Of a stretch of DNA of 14,078 nucleotides, positions 1 through 7,115 are shown piece by piece. Both the position numbers and the translations under genes were made by a program. The notes below the pieces were generated by a model, which saw nothing but the letters and a program-made list of their open reading frames with translations, searched no databases and had not been told where the DNA came from. The stretch comes from Actinomycetes bacterium. Its GTDB lineage: Bacteria; Actinomycetota; Thermoleophilia; Solirubrobacterales; Solirubrobacteraceae. Location of the stretch: contig JAEZDB010000288.1 of assembly GCA_023429855.1 (NCBI GenBank), positions 1-14,078 on the forward strand, in the 5' to 3' direction. Position 1 is the first letter of the stretch. Each line of letters opens with the position of its first letter.

Positions 1-2241
1 GCACCGGGGCCGCAGCCGCCCGGCACGCCGCCGGTCGAGCCGCCGCTGGCGTGCCCGGCGCAGATCGAGGTCGCCAAGGGCATCAAGGCGCAGGTGCGCA
101 CCGCCGACTGCTTCAAGGACCTCGGCAAGGGCAAGTTCCGCACGACCGGCTCGGTGCGCGTGAACGGCGTCGACTTCACGGCGCCCGCGAGCGGCACCTT
201 TACCGTCGACACCAAGGCGCACACCGTCGAGGCGAAGGGCAGCTACTCCACGAAGGTCGGCTCGATCGTGCTGCGCGAAGGCAGCCTGATCTGGAACGTG
301 ACCCAGATCAACCAGGTCCCGGGGCTCTCCGCCTTCGGCGTGAAGCTCTTCGGGCTCGGCATCTCCGGCACCGCTGACGTGAAGTTCGACGCGGTCGGAG
401 CGGCGGTCACCGTCAACGTCGATCTGCCGTACCCGCTCGACGCGATCCGCGGGCAGACCACGCTGCGCACGACGATGTCGACGGGCCTGATCGTCGATGG
501 CGTGCACATCACAGCGACGACGATCCCGATCGGTCCGGTGGAGATCCGCAACCTGGACCTGCTCTACACGGGCGCCAACGACGGCTTCGAGGGGAAGGCC
601 GACCTCTACCTGCCGCCATCGGCCGACAAGGCCGTCTCGGCCGCGTTCGGCTTCGCCGGGGGCACGTTCAAGCACGCGGAGTTCGAGATCGGCGCCCCCG
701 CGCCGCCGTTCCCGCTGCCGCTGTGGGCAGCTCCGCCAGTCGTGCTCAACCGCGTCGGGCTTGCCGCGGTGAGCGACGACAAGGGGTTCACGCTCAAGGG
801 CGGCGTCGAGATCGTCGCCGGCAAGGAGATTGCCGGACTCAAGCCGGTGTCGATCAACGCCCTGCCATCTGGTGGCGGCGGCGCGTCGCTGTTCATCCCG
901 AAGAAGGGCGACTACGCGGTCATCGCCGCCAAGGGCAAGATCGCGATCCTCGACATCCCGGTGGCAACCGGTCAGCTCAGCCTGAGCACGGCGGGTCCGC
1001 TCACCTTCGGCGGTTCGGCCAACATCGACTTTGAGATCGTCGACATCAACGTCCTCATCGAGGGCGGCATCAACCTCTCCAACGCCGAGTTCTACGCGGG
1101 CGGCAAGGGCTCGGCCTGCGTGAGCCTGCTCAACCTCGAGGGCTGCGCCCACGTGTCGGCGATCCTCTCGTCGATCGGATTCGCGGTGTGCGGCTCGCTC
1201 GAAGGCAAAGAGAAGATCAGCGGCGCGAGCGTGAGCATCGGCCTCGGCTACGACCGCAAGTGGAAGGGCAGCGGCCAGCTCGGCGACTGCAAGTACGACG
1301 AGTACAAGCCCGCGTCGCTCACGGGCTCAGGTGCGCGGGCAAGACGCCTCGCCGCCGACGGCGAGGCCGCGCTGCTGCAGGCTGGCGGCGCCCAGACCCT
1401 CGTCCTCCCAGGCGGCCCGCAGCGCGGCGTCCGCGTAAAGGGCGCAGGCGCGCGGCCAGGCTTCACGTTCGCCGGTCCGAACGGCCGCACGCTCACCGTC
1501 GCAGCGGGCACGAGCGAGCCGTCCTTCGGCGGCGACGTCGCCGCGCTGCCCGTCGGCCCCGACGAGGTCGAGCTGCAGGTCAAGCAGCCGGCTGGCAGCT
1601 GGACGCTAACGCCGGCAGCCGGCTCGACCGTCACCTCGGTGACCACCGCCGAGGCGCTGCCGACGCCCAAGCTCTCCGGCTCGGTCGGCAAGGCCGGCGG
1701 CCGCGCCCGCACCTTGCGGGTCAAGGCCGGCAACCTCGGCGACCAGACGCTGATCGTGCGCGAGGTGCTCGCGGGCGGCGGCGCACGAGAGCTCGGCAAG
1801 GTCAAGAGGAGCGGCACCTCCACACTGCGGTTCACCCCGACCGACGGCCCAGCCGGCAAGCGGACGATCGAAGCCGTCGTCGTCGCGGGCGACCGCCAGG
1901 TCGGCGTCGTGCCGATCACGACCTACACGGCGCCCGGGCCGCAGAAGCTGCCCGCGCCTCGCTCGGTCACGCTGAAGCGCTCCAAGACCGCGGTCGCCGT
2001 GAAGTGGAGCAAAGTGAGCAGCGCCGACCGCTACCGCGTGAAGATCGTCGCGACCGACGGCCGCGAGCAGATCCTCACCGTCGATTCGCCGAAGACGAAG
2101 GTCTCCGTCCCCGCGGTCACGGCCGACGACAAGGTCACGATCCGCGTGAGCGCCGTGACGAAGCTCGGCGTGGAAGGCAAGTCCCGCGCCGCGACGAGCA
2201 AGGCCACGAAGAAGACGAAGAAGGCGAAGAAGAAGCGCTAG
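1..2241 (+). CDS. Large, probably exported beta-rich protein with C-terminal fibronectin-like domain (5'-truncated)
   Basis: The reading frame is open from the first base, so the start codon lies upstream of the window; 746 residues are visible (numbered here from base 1). A Pro-rich segment (about residues 1-17) is followed by a long stretch rich in short Val/Ile/Thr/Gly strands (about 40-430) that looks like repeated beta structure. A Gly/Ala/Arg-rich linker follows at about 434-460, then further beta-rich sequence. A fibronectin-type-III-like segment spans about 650-731, with the pattern VAVKWSKV...RYRVKIV, and the protein ends in a Lys-rich tail (KKTKKAKKKR). There are six cysteines, at 18, 37, 373, 382, 397 and 430; the even number and their clustering suggest disulfides in an exported protein. 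No enzyme motif is recognised. Function is unknown, and export is inferred because the N-terminus is missing. The stop codon overlaps that of the convergent SRPBCC gene. Confidence 0.85.
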   Translation, partial: APGPQPPGTPPVEPPLACPAQIEVAKGIKAQVRTADCFKDLGKGKFRTTGSVRVNGVDFTAPASGTFTVDTKAHTVEAKGSYSTKVGSIVLREGSLIWNVTQINQVPGLSAFGVKLFGLGISGTADVKFDAVGAAVTVNVDLPYPLDAIRGQTTLRTTMSTGLIVDGVHITATTIPIGPVEIRNLDLLYTGANDGFEGKADLYLPPSADKAVSAAFGFAGGTFKHAEFEIGAPAPPFPLPLWAAPPVVLNRVGLAAVSDDKGFTLKGGVEIVAGKEIAGLKPVSINALPSGGGGASLFIPKKGDYAVIAAKGKIAILDIPVATGQLSLSTAGPLTFGGSANIDFEIVDINVLIEGGINLSNAEFYAGGKGSACVSLLNLEGCAHVSAILSSIGFAVCGSLEGKEKISGASVSIGLGYDRKWKGSGQLGDCKYDEYKPASLTGSGARARRLAADGEAALLQAGGAQTLVLPGGPQRGVRVKGAGARPGFTFAGPNGRTLTVAAGTSEPSFGGDVAALPVGPDEVELQVKQPAGSWTLTPAAGSTVTSVTTAEALPTPKLSGSVGKAGGRARTLRVKAGNLGDQTLIVREVLAGGGARELGKVKRSGTSTLRFTPTDGPAGKRTIEAVVVAGDRQVGVVPITTYTAPGPQKLPAPRSVTLKRSKTAVAVKWSKVSSADRYRVKIVATDGREQILTVDSPKTKVSVPAVTADDKVTIRVSAVTKLGVEGKSRAATSKATKKTKKAKKKR

Positions 2242-2684
2242 CCCTCCACGCGCTTCTTCAGCTCGCCAGCGCGCGGGTTCACCAGCATCGCGCGCAGCGC
2301 CATCTCGACCGGTCCACGGATCACGAGCCCGAGCTTGCGGCCGAGGTCGACCTCCAGCGCGAAGGTCGCCTTCGTCCGGCGGTCGTCGATCGACTCCAGC
2401 TGCCACGAACCGGTGACGGACTTCATCTCGCCCTTCGTCTGCTCCCACGTCAGCTGCGTGGGACCGGCGTAGGAGAACCGCTGGGTCGAGACCAGGTCCT
2501 TGACCTTGCCGTCGGCGGTCACCTCGACGAGGGTGGCACGGCCGTCGGCGTCGGACTCCAGCGCGGTCATGCGCTTCATCCCGCCCTGCCATTCCGGGGC
2601 GGCGAGGACGTCTTCAACCTCAGCCCAGACGGCGTCGATCGGGGCGTCGATCTCCGTGGAAGACTCACCAGTCAGTTTTCCCAT
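2238..2684 (-). CDS. SRPBCC (START-like) superfamily protein
   Basis: This gene encodes a 148-residue protein. It opens with the pattern usual for polyketide-cyclase/START-like helix-grip proteins: a first strand (STEIDAPIDAVWAEVED, about residues 9-25) leading into a helix. It then has alternating strands and ends in a long C-terminal helix (about 118-148) containing ALRAMLVNPRAGELKKRVEG. Members bind hydrophobic ligands in a cavity, and the ligand here cannot be told. The ATG at 2684 is chosen over longer in-frame starts because the protein then begins just before the fold and TAGGGT lies 7 nt upstream. The gene is divergent from yjbQ with an 88-bp gap. Its 3' end overlaps the convergent neighbour by four bases. 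The superfamily call is firm; the function is not. Confidence 0.88.
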   Translation of the reverse strand: MGKLTGESSTEIDAPIDAVWAEVEDVLAAPEWQGGMKRMTALESDADGRATLVEVTADGKVKDLVSTQRFSYAGPTQLTWEQTKGEMKSVTGSWQLESIDDRRTKATFALEVDLGRKLGLVIRGPVEMALRAMLVNPRAGELKKRVEG

Positions 2685-2691
2685 GCGCCGG

Positions 2692-2697
2692 ACCCTA
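2692..2697 (-). promoter_or_regulatory. -10 element of the SRPBCC gene (leaderless type)
   Basis: TAGGGT lies on the minus strand exactly 7 nt before the ATG at 2684, so transcription is expected to begin at or beside the start codon. No Shine-Dalgarno sequence is present. I do not see a convincing -35 hexamer. Confidence 0.55.
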
Positions 2698-2758
2698 TCC
2701 CGCGGTCCGTTCGGACGTCCTGCGTACTCGTGGGTACCAGTGCATCGCGCGCGGCGGG

Positions 2759-2764
2759 TAGCGT
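2759..2764 (+). promoter_or_regulatory. -10 element of yjbQ (leaderless type)
   Basis: TAGCGT lies 8 nt before the ATG at 2773. It fits the TANNNT actinobacterial -10 pattern and the spacing of the other promoters in this window. The 88-bp gap 2685-2772 must hold both this promoter and the divergent SRPBCC promoter. Confidence 0.55.
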
Positions 2765-2772
2765 GGCGGGCC

Positions 2773-3201
2773 ATGTGGGTCCAACGTCAACTCCAGCTTG
2801 CGCCGCGGCCGCGCGGCGTCCACCTGATCACGCGCGACGTGCTCGCCGGGGTCCCCGAGATCGCCCGGATCGGCATCGGTTTGCTGCACCTGCACCTGCT
2901 GCACACGAGCGCGTCGCTCACGATCAACGAGTCGGCCTCGCCGGATGTACGAGTCGACTTGGAGAGCGCCCTGAACCGTCTCGCACCCGAGGGACTGCCG
3001 ACCGACACGCACACGCTGGAGGGCCCAGACGACATGCCCGCGCACGTGAAGTCCTCGCTGCTGGGGCCTTCTTTGACGGTGCCGGTCCACGCCGGCCAGC
3101 TCGCCCTCGGCACCTGGCAGGGCCTTCAGCTCGCCGAGCACCGCGACCACGGCGGCGCGCGGTCGCTGGTCGTGACCCTGCACGGCGAAGAAACCACCTA
3201 G
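2773..3201 (+). CDS. yjbQ: YjbQ / UPF0047 family protein (secondary thiamine-phosphate synthase type)
   Basis: The 142-residue product is a full-length member of this family of about 130-145 residues. It shows the family motifs in order: an N-terminal MWVQ with PRPRGVHLIT (11-20), LLHTSASLTINE (42-53), DDMPAHVKSSLLG (86-98), PVHAGQLALGTWQG (104-117) and AEHRDHGGAR (121-130). The conserved histidines H44, H91 and H123 probably line the active site. E. coli YjbQ can supply weak thiamine-phosphate synthase activity when overproduced, but the physiological role of the family is unsettled. The protein is probably cytosolic. The ATG is fixed by the family's Met-Trp start and by TAGCGT 8 nt upstream. 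The DsbA-like gene follows 34 bp downstream on the same strand but has its own -10-like hexamer. Confidence 0.95.
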   Translation: MWVQRQLQLAPRPRGVHLITRDVLAGVPEIARIGIGLLHLHLLHTSASLTINESASPDVRVDLESALNRLAPEGLPTDTHTLEGPDDMPAHVKSSLLGPSLTVPVHAGQLALGTWQGLQLAEHRDHGGARSLVVTLHGEETT

Positions 3202-3219
3202 TCCGCGGGCAATTGGGCC

Positions 3220-3225
3220 TAGTGT
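3220..3225 (+). promoter_or_regulatory. -10 element of the DsbA-like gene
   Basis: TAGTGT ends 10 nt before the ATG at 3236. A GGAG at 3226-3229 lies 6 nt before that ATG. A transcript starting about 7 nt after the hexamer would have almost no leader and would exclude the GGAG, so either leaderless initiation or read-through from yjbQ using the GGAG is possible. Confidence 0.4.
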
Positions 3226-3235
3226 GGAGCGCGAG

Positions 3236-4087
3236 ATGTCCACCGTTCGCGTCACGCACTTCACCGATCCGGGCTGCCCGTTCGCCTACAGCGCCGAGCC
3301 GCAGATCTGGCGGCTGAAGTGGCGCTACGGCGCGCAGCTGGAGTGGACGACCCGCATGGTCGGGTTGGCCGCGAGCCGGGAGGAGTACGCCGCCAAGGGG
3401 CTCACACCCGAACTCATCCAGCAGGGCTACAGGAACCTGGAAGCCGAGGTCGGGATGCCGTTCGACCTGTCGCTGCGCGCTGCAGTGCCCGCGTCGATCC
3501 CTGCGTGCCGCGAGGTCGTCGCCGCGCGCGAGCACGCCGGTGCCGCCGTGGCCGACGCGCTGCTGCGCCAGCTGCGCCTGGAGAGCATCGCCCGCGGCCA
3601 CCTGCTCGACGAGCTCCATACGCTGCGCAACGCGTCGCACGCCGCCGGGATCGCCAGCGAGGAGCTCGACCACTGGGCCGGTTCGCCGAAGACCGACGCG
3701 GCGCTCGCCGAAGACCTCCGCGCTGCGCGGCACCCGCTGCCGGAGGCGCTGCACCTCAAGCACAAGCTGGCCAAGTGGGACGGCGGTTGGCGTTACACCT
3801 GCCCGTCGCTCGAGCTGAGCGCCGGAGACAAGGTCGCCGCGATCGCCGGCTTCGTGCCGGCCACCGCCTACGACGCCGTGTTCGCCAATCTCGAACCCAA
3901 CCTCGAGCGTGCAGACGCCGCCGAAGACCCGCTTGCCGTGCTCGACTGGGCCGGTACTCCGCTCGCGACGGCGGAGGTCGCCGCAGTGCTCGAAACCGAC
4001 AAGGCCGGGGCCCGCGAGGCGCTGCAGCGGGCCGGTGCTGTCGAGGAAAAGCTCGGCACCGACGCGCTGTGGAGCCTGCCCAGCTGA
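3236..4087 (+). CDS. DsbA/FrnE-like thioredoxin-fold protein with CPFA active-site motif
   Basis: The 283-residue product begins with a thioredoxin-fold beta-alpha unit, VRVTHFTDPGCPFAYS (4-19). This is the DsbA/FrnE-family active-site position, but the usual CxxC reads C14-P-F-A17. A helical insertion (about 45-170) follows, as in FrnE/DsbA proteins. WRYTCPSLEL (185-194) then fits the cis-Pro loop, with Cys189 just before Pro190. The last 70 residues form an extra helical segment, possibly winged-helix-like. There is no signal peptide, so it should act in the cytosol. With one active-site Cys missing, a classical dithiol oxidoreductase is unlikely; a monothiol, glutathione- or mycothiol-transferase or isomerase-like role is inferred. 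I prefer the ATG at 3236 over the GTG at 3224 because of the upstream GGAG and the position of the -10. Substrate is unknown. Confidence 0.85.
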   Translation: MSTVRVTHFTDPGCPFAYSAEPQIWRLKWRYGAQLEWTTRMVGLAASREEYAAKGLTPELIQQGYRNLEAEVGMPFDLSLRAAVPASIPACREVVAAREHAGAAVADALLRQLRLESIARGHLLDELHTLRNASHAAGIASEELDHWAGSPKTDAALAEDLRAARHPLPEALHLKHKLAKWDGGWRYTCPSLELSAGDKVAAIAGFVPATAYDAVFANLEPNLERADAAEDPLAVLDWAGTPLATAEVAAVLETDKAGAREALQRAGAVEEKLGTDALWSLPS

Positions 4088-4111
4088 GACCACGCTCAGT
4101 TTTGCGAAACT

Positions 4112-4130
4112 TGGAAAGTGGGGGTTTCCA
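4112..4130 (+). terminator. Hairpin downstream of the DsbA-like gene
   Basis: TGGAAA (4112-4117) and TTTCCA (4125-4130) pair perfectly around a G-rich 7-nt loop, 24 bp after the stop codon. No U-tract follows, so its role as a terminator is uncertain. Confidence 0.3.
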
Positions 4131-4147
4131 GCGGTAACGCGATTTCC

Positions 4148-4165
4148 GGGTTCTGACCAGTACCC
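4148..4165. promoter_or_regulatory. Imperfect 18-bp palindrome upstream of the first exported paralogue
   Basis: GGGTTCTGACCAGTACCC is symmetric except for one T-T pair and the central two bases. It lies about 130 bp before the ATG at 4293 in a 205-bp gene-free gap (4088-4292), where an operator could sit. A further inverted pair in the same gap, GCCTGT (4201-4206) with ACAGGC (4222-4227), may fold in the leader RNA. TAACGT at 4206-4211 could be a -10 element, giving a leader of about 75 nt. The evidence is by symmetry only. Confidence 0.25.
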
Positions 4166-4292
4166 GCGTGCCAACTTCGGCTGCACACCGCAACTTACGG
4201 GCCTGTAACGTGTCGAAGGTCACAGGCGGGTGCCCCCAATCCCCGCGGGGCGCCCCGGCCTTCGCACACACGCCATGAACGGAGCTCACTCC

Positions 4293-5054
4293 ATGCGCAA
4301 CCTGTCCCGTCTTCTCGTGCTCGGCACGGCGGCGGCCACGCTCGCCGCCCCGAGCGCGATGGCTGCCAACTCGGCGGTCGCCAAGCTCACCCCCAACAAG
4401 GGTGGAACTCCGGTGGTCGCTGCGCCGACCACCTTCAAGCTCACCGTCAACACGCCCGACGTGCTCTACGACGCCAGCGGCAACACGCGCATCAAGGCCA
4501 TCAAGGCCAACCTGCCCGAGCAGCTGCTGTTCAACTCGCTCGGCTTCAAGCAGTGCCCGATCTCGACGTTCCTGGCGACGAAGGTCTGCCCGAGCGCCAC
4601 CAAGCTCGGTAGCGCGGTCGTCGAGGCCGACGGCGGCCCCGACATCGGCAAGGTGCAGGCCCGCACCGACCTGTACTTCGGCTCCGGCTTCACCGTGCTC
4701 GCGCGCGTGCAGTCCGACTCGCCGGCCGTCATCGACCAGCCGGTCGTCGGCGAGCTCCGCAGCTCCGGCGCCACCGGTTACGGCCTCCAGATGTACATCC
4801 CGGTCCCGGCCGACATCGCGCAGCCGATCAGCGGCGTGTACCCGATCGTCCGTTCGGTGACGGCGACCGTGAAGCCCCCGACGCGCTCGGTCAAGATCCC
4901 CAAGACGAAGGGCAAGACCAAGATCCCGCTGGCCGGCCTCGGCCCGTGCAAGGGCGCGCTGAACTTCAACGTCAGCGTCGTCTACACCGACGCAGGCGGT
5001 CTGATCGACAAGCTCACCGACGGCGCTGCCACCAAGGCGAAGTGCAAGAAGTAG
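4293..5054 (+). CDS. Exported four-cysteine protein, first tandem paralogue
   Basis: The 253-residue product has a typical signal peptide: MRNLSRL, a hydrophobic core rich in Leu/Ala, and a likely cleavage after SAMA at about residue 24. The mature part has motifs LTPNKGG, PEQLLFN, QCP, KVCPSATKLG, DLYFGSGF, VVGELRSSG, GYGLQMYIPVP, GVYPIVRS and PCKGALNF, and it ends in KAKCKK. Four cysteines suggest two disulfides. It closely resembles the next gene (I estimate slightly over half identical by eye). The pattern of a Leu-Phe-Asn strand followed by a Cys-Pro ladder resembles lineage-specific exported proteins I associate with Solirubrobacterales, but I cannot name a domain. GGAG at 4281-4284, 8 nt before this ATG, supports the start over the ATG at 4275. 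No function is assigned. Confidence 0.9.
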   Translation: MRNLSRLLVLGTAAATLAAPSAMAANSAVAKLTPNKGGTPVVAAPTTFKLTVNTPDVLYDASGNTRIKAIKANLPEQLLFNSLGFKQCPISTFLATKVCPSATKLGSAVVEADGGPDIGKVQARTDLYFGSGFTVLARVQSDSPAVIDQPVVGELRSSGATGYGLQMYIPVPADIAQPISGVYPIVRSVTATVKPPTRSVKIPKTKGKTKIPLAGLGPCKGALNFNVSVVYTDAGGLIDKLTDGAATKAKCKK

Positions 5055-5081
5055 CTCGACGCGCCTGAGCGGCGCACGAGC

Positions 5082-5111
5082 CCGGCGGAGTGACAGGTCA
5101 CGTTTCGCCGG
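5082..5111 (+). terminator. Nested hairpin between the tandem paralogues
   Basis: CCGGCG (5082-5087) pairs with CGCCGG (5106-5111), and an inner GTGA (5090-5093) pairs with TCAC (5098-5101). It starts 27 bp after the first paralogue's stop codon and could end its transcript. No U-tract is seen. Confidence 0.4.
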
Positions 5112-5142
5112 ACATCGGGTGGTGAACGCCGCCTGATACTGA

Positions 5143-5148
5143 GAGAAT
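5143..5148 (+). promoter_or_regulatory. Possible -10 element of the second exported paralogue
   Basis: GAGAAT, with GATACT at 5135-5140 as an alternative, is the best -10-like sequence in the 187-bp gap. Either would leave a leader of roughly 85-100 nt, in contrast with the leaderless genes elsewhere in the window. The call is weak. Confidence 0.25.
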
Positions 5149-5241
5149 CCAGACGGGTCGGCGCCGCCGCTTGGCGGGCCGGCCCGATTTGGTTTCGGGT
5201 GAGGCCGGTCCGACTTCACCCTCGCTCAACGGAGACTCTCA

Positions 5242-6015
5242 ATGCGCATTCTGTCCCGCGCCGCCCTGCTCGGCTCCTTCTTGCTCGCCGGTTCCGCCCT
5301 GGCGGCCCAGCCGGCGGCCGCTGCCGACGCCCTCACCGTGGGGCTCAGCCCCAACAAGGGCGGCTCGCTGCCGGTCGGTGCACCGACCACGTTCACGCTC
5401 AAGGCGACGACGCCCGACGTGCCCTACGACGTCGGCGGCAACACGCAGCTGGGGGCCATCAAGGTCAACATGCCCGAGCAGCTGCTGTTCAACACGACGG
5501 GCTTCGCGCAGTGCTCGGTACCGAAGTTCCAGGTCGACAAGACCTGCCCGAAGGACACGGCGCTGGGCACGGTCAAGATGAAGGTCGACGCCGGGCCGGA
5601 CTTCCCCGCGCTGATCGACGTGACGGGCGAGCTGTACTTCGGCACCGGCTTCACGATCCTCGCGATGGTCCACGCGACGTCGCCGGCCCCGATCGACGAG
5701 CCCGTCGTCGGAGAGCTGCGCAGCTCGGGCGTCGCAGGCTACGGGCTGCAGATCTACATCCCCGTCCCGCAGAACCTCGCCCAGCCGATCAACGGCGTCT
5801 ACCCGGTGGTCCGCTCGATGGAGGCCGTCGTCACGCCGCAGACGCGGAAGACCAAGGTCCCCGGCGAGAGGAAGGCGGTCAAGCTCCCGATGGCCGGACT
5901 CGCCACCTGCAAGGGCGCGCTGAACTTCAGCATGAGCATCGTCTACACCGACGCGAACCGCACCACGGAGAAGACGAGCAGCCCCGCCGCCTACAAGGCG
6001 AAGTGCAAGAAGTAG
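5242..6015 (+). CDS. Exported four-cysteine protein, second tandem paralogue
   Basis: The 257-residue product has a signal peptide: MRILSRAAL, a hydrophobic Leu/Ala core, and a likely cleavage after an Ala-rich stretch at about residues 22-29. The mature protein matches the first paralogue along its whole length: LSPNKGG, PEQLLFN, QCSVP, TCPKD, ELYFGTGF, VVGELRSSG, GYGLQIYIPVP, GVYPVVRS, TCKGALNF and the terminal KAKCKK. All four cysteines are conserved between the two. Similarity extends into the translation start region: both have ACGGAG and CTC before ATGCGCA, and CTGTCCCG shortly after. The duplication therefore included the ribosome-binding site. GGAG at 5231-5234 lies 7 nt before the ATG. 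The protein is probably secreted or surface-located; no function is recognised. Confidence 0.9.
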   Translation: MRILSRAALLGSFLLAGSALAAQPAAAADALTVGLSPNKGGSLPVGAPTTFTLKATTPDVPYDVGGNTQLGAIKVNMPEQLLFNTTGFAQCSVPKFQVDKTCPKDTALGTVKMKVDAGPDFPALIDVTGELYFGTGFTILAMVHATSPAPIDEPVVGELRSSGVAGYGLQIYIPVPQNLAQPINGVYPVVRSMEAVVTPQTRKTKVPGERKAVKLPMAGLATCKGALNFSMSIVYTDANRTTEKTSSPAAYKAKCKK

Positions 6016-6022
6016 TGCACCG

Positions 6023-6039
6023 CGCCCGCAGCACGGGCG
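6023..6039 (+). terminator. GC-rich hairpin after the second exported paralogue
   Basis: CGCCCG (6023-6028) and CGGGCG (6034-6039) pair perfectly around a CAGCA loop, starting 7 bp after the stop codon. AAACCGTTT follows, with only a short T run. It is a likely terminator for an actinobacterium, where U-tracts are often poor. Confidence 0.5.
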
Positions 6040-6099
6040 AAACCGTTTGAGCAGGGCATGACCACGCCCACTGGGTAGACGAGTGGTGCCGCAGGACGG

Positions 6100-6105
6100 T
6101 ACGGT
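6100..6105 (+). promoter_or_regulatory. -10 element of the alpha/beta hydrolase gene
   Basis: TACGGT lies 9 nt before the ATG at 6115. TAGACG at 6076-6081 is a possible -35 with an 18-bp spacer. No Shine-Dalgarno is present, so a leaderless or nearly leaderless message is expected. Confidence 0.5.
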
Positions 6106-6114
6106 CGGCGCTCG

Positions 6115-7074
6115 ATGCTGCTGACCGTCCTCCTTGCTCTTGTGGTCGTCGTGGTGGTCGGTCTGACGATCTGGGGCTACCAGGTCTGGAAACCGCTGCC
6201 CACGTTGCCACCGCCCGGCGGCACGATCTCCGTGGGCGAGCATCACCACCTGCACGTGACCGAGCATCCCGGCGCCGACCCGCCGGTGGTGTTCATCCAC
6301 GGGCTACCTGGCTCGATCCGCGACTGGGATGCCGTCCAGCCCCTGCTCGGCGACCGGCACCGCATCGCGATCGACCGGCCCGGCTTCGCCGACACCGGTG
6401 GCGCCGCGATGACCATGCGGGAGCAGGCCGACGTGATCGCTGACGGGCTGCGCGCGCTGTCGATCAAGCGCGCGCTGCTCGTCGGCCACTCCTACGGCGG
6501 CACCGTCGCGCTCACGATCGCGCGTCGCCACCCCCAGCTCGTCGGCGGCATCGTGCTCGGCGCCCCGATGGGCGGCGGCCGGTCGATGCCGCTCGCCATG
6601 CGCAACGAAGCGCGCGCATTGCTGTTCGTCACCTTGCCCGGCATCGGCGACGTGCTTCGCCGCACGGTGGGCTGGGGCATCACCAAGCTCGTCGTCCGCA
6701 ACGCGTTCACGCGGGCCTTCGCCCCGAGCCCGGTGGCCGCCTCCTACACCGAGTACGCCTACGCGCAGACGCTGCGCGTCGACACGCTGCGCTCGCTCTA
6801 CGCGAACCGCATCGACTTCAACCGCGACTTCGGCTGGCTCGACCGCCACCTCGACGAGGTGCAGGTTCCCGTCGGCATCGTGCGGGCGATGGACGACGCC
6901 ATGGTCGGCAGCTGGTCCGCTGTGGGCCTGCGCGACTACCTGCCGAACGTCGTGTCGTTTCAGGAGTGCGACGGCGGCCACATGATTCCGATCACGCGCC
7001 CGGAGACGATCGCCGAGGCTATCGGCGCAGTGACGTCAGCGATGGCCGAGAGCGAGTCCGGCACCGCCGGGTAG
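6115..7074 (+). CDS. Membrane-anchored alpha/beta hydrolase
   Basis: The 319-residue product has an uncleaved-looking N-terminal membrane segment (about residues 2-20, mostly Leu/Val) followed by a Pro-rich linker, so the hydrolase domain probably faces outside the cell. The fold is shown by VVFIHGLPGS (58-67, oxyanion loop with HG) and the nucleophile elbow GHSYGGT (124-130, Ser126). The last catalytic residue is His289 in GGHMIP. Asp260 or Asp261 in RAMDDAMV is the probable acid. A helical cap lies between about 155 and 240. The set matches the esterase/epoxide-hydrolase/haloperoxidase-like group, and the substrate cannot be told. The next gene is convergent, with a shared hairpin between them. 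Confidence 0.92.
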   Translation: MLLTVLLALVVVVVVGLTIWGYQVWKPLPTLPPPGGTISVGEHHHLHVTEHPGADPPVVFIHGLPGSIRDWDAVQPLLGDRHRIAIDRPGFADTGGAAMTMREQADVIADGLRALSIKRALLVGHSYGGTVALTIARRHPQLVGGIVLGAPMGGGRSMPLAMRNEARALLFVTLPGIGDVLRRTVGWGITKLVVRNAFTRAFAPSPVAASYTEYAYAQTLRVDTLRSLYANRIDFNRDFGWLDRHLDEVQVPVGIVRAMDDAMVGSWSAVGLRDYLPNVVSFQECDGGHMIPITRPETIAEAIGAVTSAMAESESGTAG

Positions 7075-7080
7075 CCGCGC

Positions 7081-7115
7081 TCGCGGCGCGGGCCTTGACC
7101 GTCAAGCGGCCGCGA
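7081..7115. terminator. Bidirectional hairpin between the convergent hydrolase and HAD genes
   Basis: CTTGAC (7094-7099) and GTCAAG (7101-7106) form a palindrome flanked by TCGCGG (7081-7086) and CCGCGA (7110-7115). The stop codon of the HAD gene (7102-7104) lies inside it. It can serve as a terminator for both converging transcripts, or as a protein-binding palindrome. Confidence 0.45.

Noticed and set aside
1188..3317. A 709-codon open frame running through the end of the first gene, the SRPBCC gene and most of yjbQ
   Set aside because: Its translation is an Arg-rich low-complexity string, it crosses three recognisable genes, and it follows from the lack of stop codons in GC-rich DNA.
4241..4250. 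CCCCGCGGGG palindrome in the leader of the first exported paralogue
   Set aside because: Short and wholly G/C; such palindromes are expected often in this DNA.
5717..5724. CTGCGCAG octamer inside the second exported paralogue
   Set aside because: A single copy within codons; chance occurrence, unlike the intergenic cluster at 11306-11344.
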